Shown: positions 4,507 to 8,712 of the stretch, piece after piece
Position numbering within the stretch: position 1 is the first letter of the stretch
How the letters are laid out: each line of letters starts with the position of its first letter
Assembly (NCBI GenBank): GCA_002337215.1
Contig: DDFO01000058.1
Location: forward strand, 25,978-34,689
Reading direction: 5' to 3'
Length of the DNA: 8,712 nt
DNA from: Phycisphaerales bacterium UBA1926
GTDB taxonomy: Bacteria > Planctomycetota > Phycisphaerae > Phycisphaerales > UBA1924
Position numbers and translations under genes: made by a program
Notes under the pieces: model-generated
Told to the model about the DNA's origin: nothing
Databases searched by the model: none
The model's input: only the letters and a program-made list of their open reading frames with translations

Positions 4507-6039
4507 ATGAACAAGAGAAGATCGATCCTCAACCGTGCCCGGTCCGTCCTCCTTGCCGCCGGCCTCGCCGCGGCCCTCGCCTCAACCGCGGCCGCCCAGA
4601 CTGAATTCACCTACCAGGGCGTGCTCTCCGATGGCAGCGGCCCGGTCACCGGCACCGAGAACATCCGCTTCCGCCTCTACGACGCGCCGGTCGGCGGGAC
4701 GCTCTTCGGCGAGACCACGCAGAATGTCGATGTCGCGGACGGCGTGTTCACCGCCCCGCTCAACCTCGGCACGCTGCACACCATCGACCCCGCATCCGCC
4801 TGGATCGAGATCGCCGTCGGCATCGGGGGCGGCTTCTTCGACACCCTCGGCCGCCAGAAGATCACCGCCGCCCCGTTCGCGATGAACACGCGGGGGATCG
4901 AGGTCGCGCCGGACAATGTCGTTTCCATGAGCCCGCATCTCCGCATCGACGGCACGCTTGATGTATTCCCGCTCGCAGACGGCGGCTCATTCAAGGTGGT
5001 GGATTTCCCTCCAGCAGCCGGCATCGCGGAGGGGACCGCCGTGCTCGGCGTCTACAACGGTGAGAGCGAAGGTCCGCAGCAGCGTTTCGAAAGCGACGAT
5101 CCGGACTACATCTTCTGGGATATCGGACAAAACGCCGAGAAAGGCTTCGCGGTTGAGTTGTACGACGAACCGGTGATGACGCTCTCCTTGGATCGTCGCG
5201 TCGGAATCGGGACAACCGCGCCGGCCGGCCCGTTCCATGTCCAGTCACCGGCGGGCGGCGTTCCCGCGTTCATCGTGGGTGAGACCGGGAACGTCGGGAT
5301 TGGTCTGAATACGAACTCACTCGCCGGCGCATTAAACGTTAATGGCGACTCCTATCTCCTTGGGGATGTCGTTGTGACCGGGCAGACCCACTCTGATTCA
5401 CTGAGCTCGGATACCTACAGAGTCGGCGACAACTTCGCGGGTCAGGCGCGGATTCGATTCGATTCAGCTTTCAACAGTGTCCCCCGGTGGGAGTTCATGA
5501 TGGACGATGTCGACAACGACGCCTTGCAGCTCAACAACCTGACGACGCAGGGACTGCCTGTAATGGAGATCGACAACGGGACGGGCCACATCGGCATCAA
5601 CGGGTTCGCGCCCGCCGACTACACCGTCGCCGTCAACGGCGAGGTCTGCGCGACGGCGTTCCTGTGCGCCTCGTCCCGGGCACTGAAGGACGACATCACC
5701 CCGATCGAATCCGCGCTCGCGCTCGTCGATCGCCTCGAGGGCGTCACCTACACCTGGAACGAGTCCGCACCGGAAGACATGAGGGGCCAGCACGCGATCG
5801 GGTTCATCGCCGAGGATGTGGCCGAGGTCCTGCCCACGATCGTCGCAACGGACGACGCCGGGAACGCGATCAGTATCGACTACGCGAAGATGACCCCCGT
5901 CGCGATCCAGGCGATCAAGGAGCTCAAGGCCCGGTACGGCGATGAACTCGCCGAACTCCGGGCCGACAACGACGCACTCCGCGTCCGCCTCGAGCGCCTC
6001 GAACTCATGCTCGACACCTACGCCCGGAACACGGACTGA
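4507..6039 (+). CDS. Secreted protein with C-terminal intramolecular chaperone (Peptidase_S74/endosialidase-type) domain
   Basis: The product has 510 residues. Residues 1-30 are a clear Sec signal peptide (NKRR, a Leu/Ala core, cleavage after TAAA before Gln31). Residues 33-125 form an N-terminal beta domain frequent in such proteins: FTYQGVLSDGSG, IRFRLYDAPVGG, a WIEIAVGIGG strand and ITAAPFAMN. Around residues 230-300 are tail-fibre-like repeats (VGIGTTAP, NVGIGLN, ALNVNG). The S74 domain covers about 385-485: SSRALKDDI (389-397), GVTYTWNES, IGFIAEDVAEVLP and IDYAKMTPVAIQAIKEL. A Leu/Glu-rich coiled coil (about 475-505) closes the protein. In phage endosialidases this domain trimerises the fibre and then cuts itself off at a Ser with a Lys five residues later. 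Ser389 and Lys394 fit, predicting cleavage before Ser389 and release of a 122-residue piece. No dockerin or membrane anchor is visible, so the mature protein may be a secreted trimeric fibre or adhesin. The target is unknown. Confidence 0.88.
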   Translation: MNKRRSILNRARSVLLAAGLAAALASTAAAQTEFTYQGVLSDGSGPVTGTENIRFRLYDAPVGGTLFGETTQNVDVADGVFTAPLNLGTLHTIDPASAWIEIAVGIGGGFFDTLGRQKITAAPFAMNTRGIEVAPDNVVSMSPHLRIDGTLDVFPLADGGSFKVVDFPPAAGIAEGTAVLGVYNGESEGPQQRFESDDPDYIFWDIGQNAEKGFAVELYDEPVMTLSLDRRVGIGTTAPAGPFHVQSPAGGVPAFIVGETGNVGIGLNTNSLAGALNVNGDSYLLGDVVVTGQTHSDSLSSDTYRVGDNFAGQARIRFDSAFNSVPRWEFMMDDVDNDALQLNNLTTQGLPVMEIDNGTGHIGINGFAPADYTVAVNGEVCATAFLCASSRALKDDITPIESALALVDRLEGVTYTWNESAPEDMRGQHAIGFIAEDVAEVLPTIVATDDAGNAISIDYAKMTPVAIQAIKELKARYGDELAELRADNDALRVRLERLELMLDTYARNTD

Positions 6040-6087
6040 ACCGAGAGCATCACATACACGAGAAACGGACTCGTGGGAAACCCATGT

Positions 6088-6111
6088 CGCCGGGCCGGGA
6101 AGGGCCCGGCG
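6088..6111. terminator. Hairpin in the convergent gap between the S74 and kinase genes
   Basis: CGCCGGGCC (6088-6096) and GGCCCGGCG (6103-6111) form a perfect 9-bp GC stem with a 6-nt loop. It lies between the two convergent stop codons and could end transcription from both sides. No strong T-run follows on either strand, so it is not a textbook intrinsic terminator. Confidence 0.5.
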
Positions 6112-6117
6112 GCGTGT

Positions 6118-8712
6118 TCAGGGGGACGGAGGCTCGCTGGGGGCCTCCGTCTTCCATTGCCTCACGAGCGCCACCTCCGCGGCCGCGCGCTCCTCCGGGC
6201 CGAGCCCCGTCTCACTCGGTGAACCGCCGGTTGCGACCGCGGCATCGGCCCGCCCCCATCTTTCGCGGAGTTCACGCCGCTCGACCGGCCCCCGCGCGTC
6301 CCACGCCGTGAGCACGCCGCCCGCGTGCGCGGCGTACAGCGTCCGGCTGTCCGGGCTCCACCGCAGGTCGTGAACGAACAGCGGCCCCCGCCCATCCTCG
6401 GCGGGCGTCGCCTGGAACGAATACAGCATTGTGTAGAACTCGGTCTCGATCACGAAGATCCGCCCATCGAGCGAGCCCACCGCGAGGGTCGAGCCGTCGG
6501 GCGAATACGCCGCGCACAGCAGCCGATCCGGGTCGCTGATGGGCTGCGCAAGGACCTCGCCCGTCTCGATATCGATGACACGAGCCCCGGTCGTCGCGAC
6601 CGCAACAAGATGCCGACCGTCCGGGCTCAACGCGATGCCCTCAGCAGTCCCAAGCGGCAGCGCTTCGAAAGTCCGTGACGCGAGATCGAGCCGCTTGATG
6701 GTGCTCTCGCCGCTGCCGGTAAACAGAAGGGCGTCCCGCTCCGGCATCACAACATGGCGGGAACTGATCGGCCCTCCGCCCGGAAGGGTGCCGGGGTTGA
6801 GCCGGGGGACCGTCGGGTTGATCGGCGCAGGGTTGTCCGGCGCCGTCCAACGTGATGCGCCGTCGCTCAGGCTCCATCGCGTCACGCCCACCACCGAACC
6901 ATCCTCGGCCTCGACCGTCGCGAGCAGCTCAGTTCCATCCGGCGAGAACCACAGCATCGCGTGCCACCGGTGGCGTTGGCTGGATCGCATGGGCAGCAAC
7001 GCCAGCGTCTCACCCGTGCGGGTATCGACCACCGCCACCTCGTCCTGCCACGGCGACATCACCGCGAGCAATCCACCCCCCGGCGAGATCGCGAGGTGGT
7101 ACAGCGCCCCCCGCAGCGGCCGAGCGTGATACAGCGGACGCAGTCCGATCTGAGGGTTGGTCGTGTCGATCACCAGCGGTCGGTACGGTCGATCGGTGAT
7201 CGCGACGACCGACGCCCCGCCGTGCATCACGCCCGTGGACCCGATGAGCGGGGACGGGTTGCCCCGGCCATTGTCAGAAAGGAGAAGAACATCGTCGAGC
7301 CGACCCCCGTCCGGGTCCATCAGGCGATAGGTGCCGTCTTCGAGCCGGACGACGAGCCGGTCGCGGTCGGGCAGGTAGGCGAGCGGCTGCGCGACACCCT
7401 CGAAACGACGCCTTGTCTCCAATGTCGCGACATCGAAGAACCCAACGCCGCCAGCGGGTTCCTTTCCCGGAGAAGTCACGCTCGCCGCGGCAATCTCGCC
7501 TCGATCTTGAAGCAGCACGAAGGACACGCTCTGCTCCATCCGTTCTGTCCGGGCGACAATCGCTCCCGAAGCCGCGTCAACAACGGCGAATCGGAACCAG
7601 TGCGGCTGTTTGGATTCCCGTTGGAGCGACACCACCGCCCGCTCGTCGAGGCCGCGGACATCGACCCAGCCGGGCAGATCCGTGTCGGAATCGGCACCGA
7701 GATCGATGGCCCTGGGGCCGTGCGATCCGGTCGAGATGTAGGCCGCCGGCCCGCCACCCGGAGTTGCCGCAGAACCAGCCGAACCCTCCAGCCACATCCA
7801 CGCACCCAACGAAGGCTCGTATCCTGAAGACGCGGCAGACGGCCGCCCGAGTTCCGGAGCACGATCAACCGACCACACGCCGGTGTCGAGCACAAACATC
7901 TCGCCGTTCGGGCCGTACGCCCGGACGTTGGGAAGCGGTGCGTGCCGGACCTGTTCAACCCGGGAAAACCGGCCCAACCCCGGGCGAGGCGTCACCTCCC
8001 CGGTCCGCGGATCCCAGGTCACGAGCGTCTCATCGACGACCGTGAGCACACGCGCGCCGTTCTCGACCACCGCGAACAGGCGGTTCCCGGTCCATGCCGT
8101 GCCCGCATCGCTGTTGAACGCGAGCCCACCGAAACCCCGATCCCCCGGCATCCATGCCGGCACCGAGGCCGCGAGCAACTCCCATCCCCACCCGCGCAAC
8201 CCGGGCGGCACCGTCTCCAGCGACTCGATCGCCGGGAGGACACGACCCGCGAGCGAGTCATCCGCCGCGGCCTGGAAGGCCCGCGACACGAGCCTCGCCT
8301 GCTGTCGCCGGGCCTCCCGGTCGCTCGCCTCCGCCGCGAGCCTCGCCCGGTACTGCCCGGCCGCCAGCAGCCCCGCAACGACGAGCCCGACCAGCAGCGT
8401 CAGCACCGTCGCCACGACACCCCCGACGAGCGTCCTGTTGCGGCGAACGAACTTCACCGATCGATCGACCCGGCTCGGGGCACGGGCCCGGATCGGCCGG
8501 TCATCGAGATACCGACGGATATCCGCAGCGAGTGCATTCCCGTCGGCATAGCGTCGCGCCGGATCACGGTCGAGACAGGCCCCGACGATCGTCGCGACAT
8601 CCCGCGGGATCGATCGGTCCGCCGAGGTGAGCAGCGGTGCCTCGCTCATCTCGATCTGCCGGATCGCCGCGGAGATCGAGAGCCCGCCAAGATCGACCGG
8701 CGGCCGGCCGGC
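6118..8712 (-). CDS. Membrane Ser/Thr protein kinase with WD40-like beta-propeller sensor (5' partial)
   Basis: The frame is open from the right window edge to the TGA at 6118-6120 (864 visible residues); the ATG at 8649 is internal. Visible residues 1-22 read AGRPPVDLGGLSISAAIRQI, typical of the kinase C-lobe after the activation segment. Residues about 37-70 hold the last kinase helices, with LDRDPARRYADG (conserved Arg of subdomain XI) and ADIRRYLDDRPIRARAPS, the usual end of planctomycete Pkn2-type kinases. A basic stretch (VRRNR) leads into one membrane helix (about 95-118), then an Arg/Glu/Ala-rich helix (REARRQQARLVSRAF). The remaining 700 residues form a WD40-like or quinoprotein-like propeller with repeated blades such as LALSPDGRHLVAVA-type strands (IALSPDGRHLVAVA, AAYSPDGSTLAVGS, LRWSPDSRTLYAAH). 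The catalytic loop (HRD, DFG) lies outside the window. Such proteins are thought to sense an extracytoplasmic signal and phosphorylate cytoplasmic targets; the ligand is unknown. The gene converges on the S74 gene with a 78-bp gap. Confidence 0.9.
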   Translation of the reverse strand, partial: AGRPPVDLGGLSISAAIRQIEMSEAPLLTSADRSIPRDVATIVGACLDRDPARRYADGNALAADIRRYLDDRPIRARAPSRVDRSVKFVRRNRTLVGGVVATVLTLLVGLVVAGLLAAGQYRARLAAEASDREARRQQARLVSRAFQAAADDSLAGRVLPAIESLETVPPGLRGWGWELLAASVPAWMPGDRGFGGLAFNSDAGTAWTGNRLFAVVENGARVLTVVDETLVTWDPRTGEVTPRPGLGRFSRVEQVRHAPLPNVRAYGPNGEMFVLDTGVWSVDRAPELGRPSAASSGYEPSLGAWMWLEGSAGSAATPGGGPAAYISTGSHGPRAIDLGADSDTDLPGWVDVRGLDERAVVSLQRESKQPHWFRFAVVDAASGAIVARTERMEQSVSFVLLQDRGEIAAASVTSPGKEPAGGVGFFDVATLETRRRFEGVAQPLAYLPDRDRLVVRLEDGTYRLMDPDGGRLDDVLLLSDNGRGNPSPLIGSTGVMHGGASVVAITDRPYRPLVIDTTNPQIGLRPLYHARPLRGALYHLAISPGGGLLAVMSPWQDEVAVVDTRTGETLALLPMRSSQRHRWHAMLWFSPDGTELLATVEAEDGSVVGVTRWSLSDGASRWTAPDNPAPINPTVPRLNPGTLPGGGPISSRHVVMPERDALLFTGSGESTIKRLDLASRTFEALPLGTAEGIALSPDGRHLVAVATTGARVIDIETGEVLAQPISDPDRLLCAAYSPDGSTLAVGSLDGRIFVIETEFYTMLYSFQATPAEDGRGPLFVHDLRWSPDSRTLYAAHAGGVLTAWDARGPVERRELRERWGRADAAVATGGSPSETGLGPEERAAAEVALVRQWKTEAPSEPPSP
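6125..6151. terminator. Second hairpin, overlapping the last codons of the kinase gene
   Basis: GACGGAGGC (6125-6133) and GCCTCCGTC (6143-6151) form a perfect 9-bp stem with a 9-nt loop, within the kinase's final codons. Read on the plus strand, a short pyrimidine run (CTTCC) follows, so it could stop readthrough from the S74 gene. It may partly reflect Glu-Ala-Pro-Ser coding repeats, so the assignment is tentative. Confidence 0.35.

Noticed and set aside
6961..8630. Long plus-strand frames opposite the kinase gene
   Set aside because: Arg/Pro/Ser-rich antisense shadows without domains or start signals; the minus strand encodes a coherent propeller protein.
8647..8649. ATG at 8649 as the start of the kinase gene
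   Set aside because: The upstream residues to the window edge continue a kinase C-lobe (GRPPVDLGGLS), so the gene begins outside the window.

Overview
The window looks like chromosomal DNA of a high-GC planctomycete, most likely of the class Phycisphaerae. Three things point there. Two genes end in a C-terminal module of the GC-type dockerin kind, with Cys near its start and Gly-Cys at or next to the C-terminus. One gene is a large FG-GAP/VCBS protein carrying a DCNNN-x-IPD type calcium loop. The last gene is a membrane Ser/Thr protein kinase fused to a beta-propeller sensor. The assignment rests on protein architecture read by eye, not on a database search.

Layout, left to right. (1) Positions 2-2836 (+): the C-terminal 944 residues of a very large secreted protein with FG-GAP/VCBS repeats, a beta-strand-rich autotransporter-like stretch, more VCBS repeats and a terminal GC-type dockerin. 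(2) Positions 2837-4012: about 1.2 kb without an intact gene, with visibly lower GC in its first half. It holds a possible gene tail, a degenerate tRNA-Thr(UGU)-like sequence whose 3' half keeps perfect tRNA register, a strikingly structured 82-nt segment (one 9-bp outer stem around three hairpins) and a truncated integrase N-terminus. I read this as the scar of an integrated element at a tRNA-type attachment site. (3) Positions 4013-4420 (+): a small secreted GC-type dockerin protein. (4) Positions 4507-6039 (+): a secreted protein with a C-terminal intramolecular chaperone domain of the endosialidase (Peptidase_S74) type, including the Ser-Lys pair needed for self-cleavage. (5) Positions 6118-8712 (-): the C-terminal 864 residues of a Ser/Thr kinase with kinase C-lobe end, one membrane segment and a WD40-like/quinoprotein-like propeller. 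It converges on the S74 gene across a 78-bp gap with hairpins.

How the parts relate. The first three intact or partial plus-strand genes all encode exported proteins, two with the same C-terminal module, so the locus looks like a cell-surface or secreted-protein neighbourhood. The 4013 and 4507 genes are close together (86 bp), each with a good Shine-Dalgarno sequence, and may be cotranscribed. The kinase is convergent and need not be functionally linked. I found no CRISPR array, no complete mobile element and no obvious defence system. The unusual material lies in 3259-3684.
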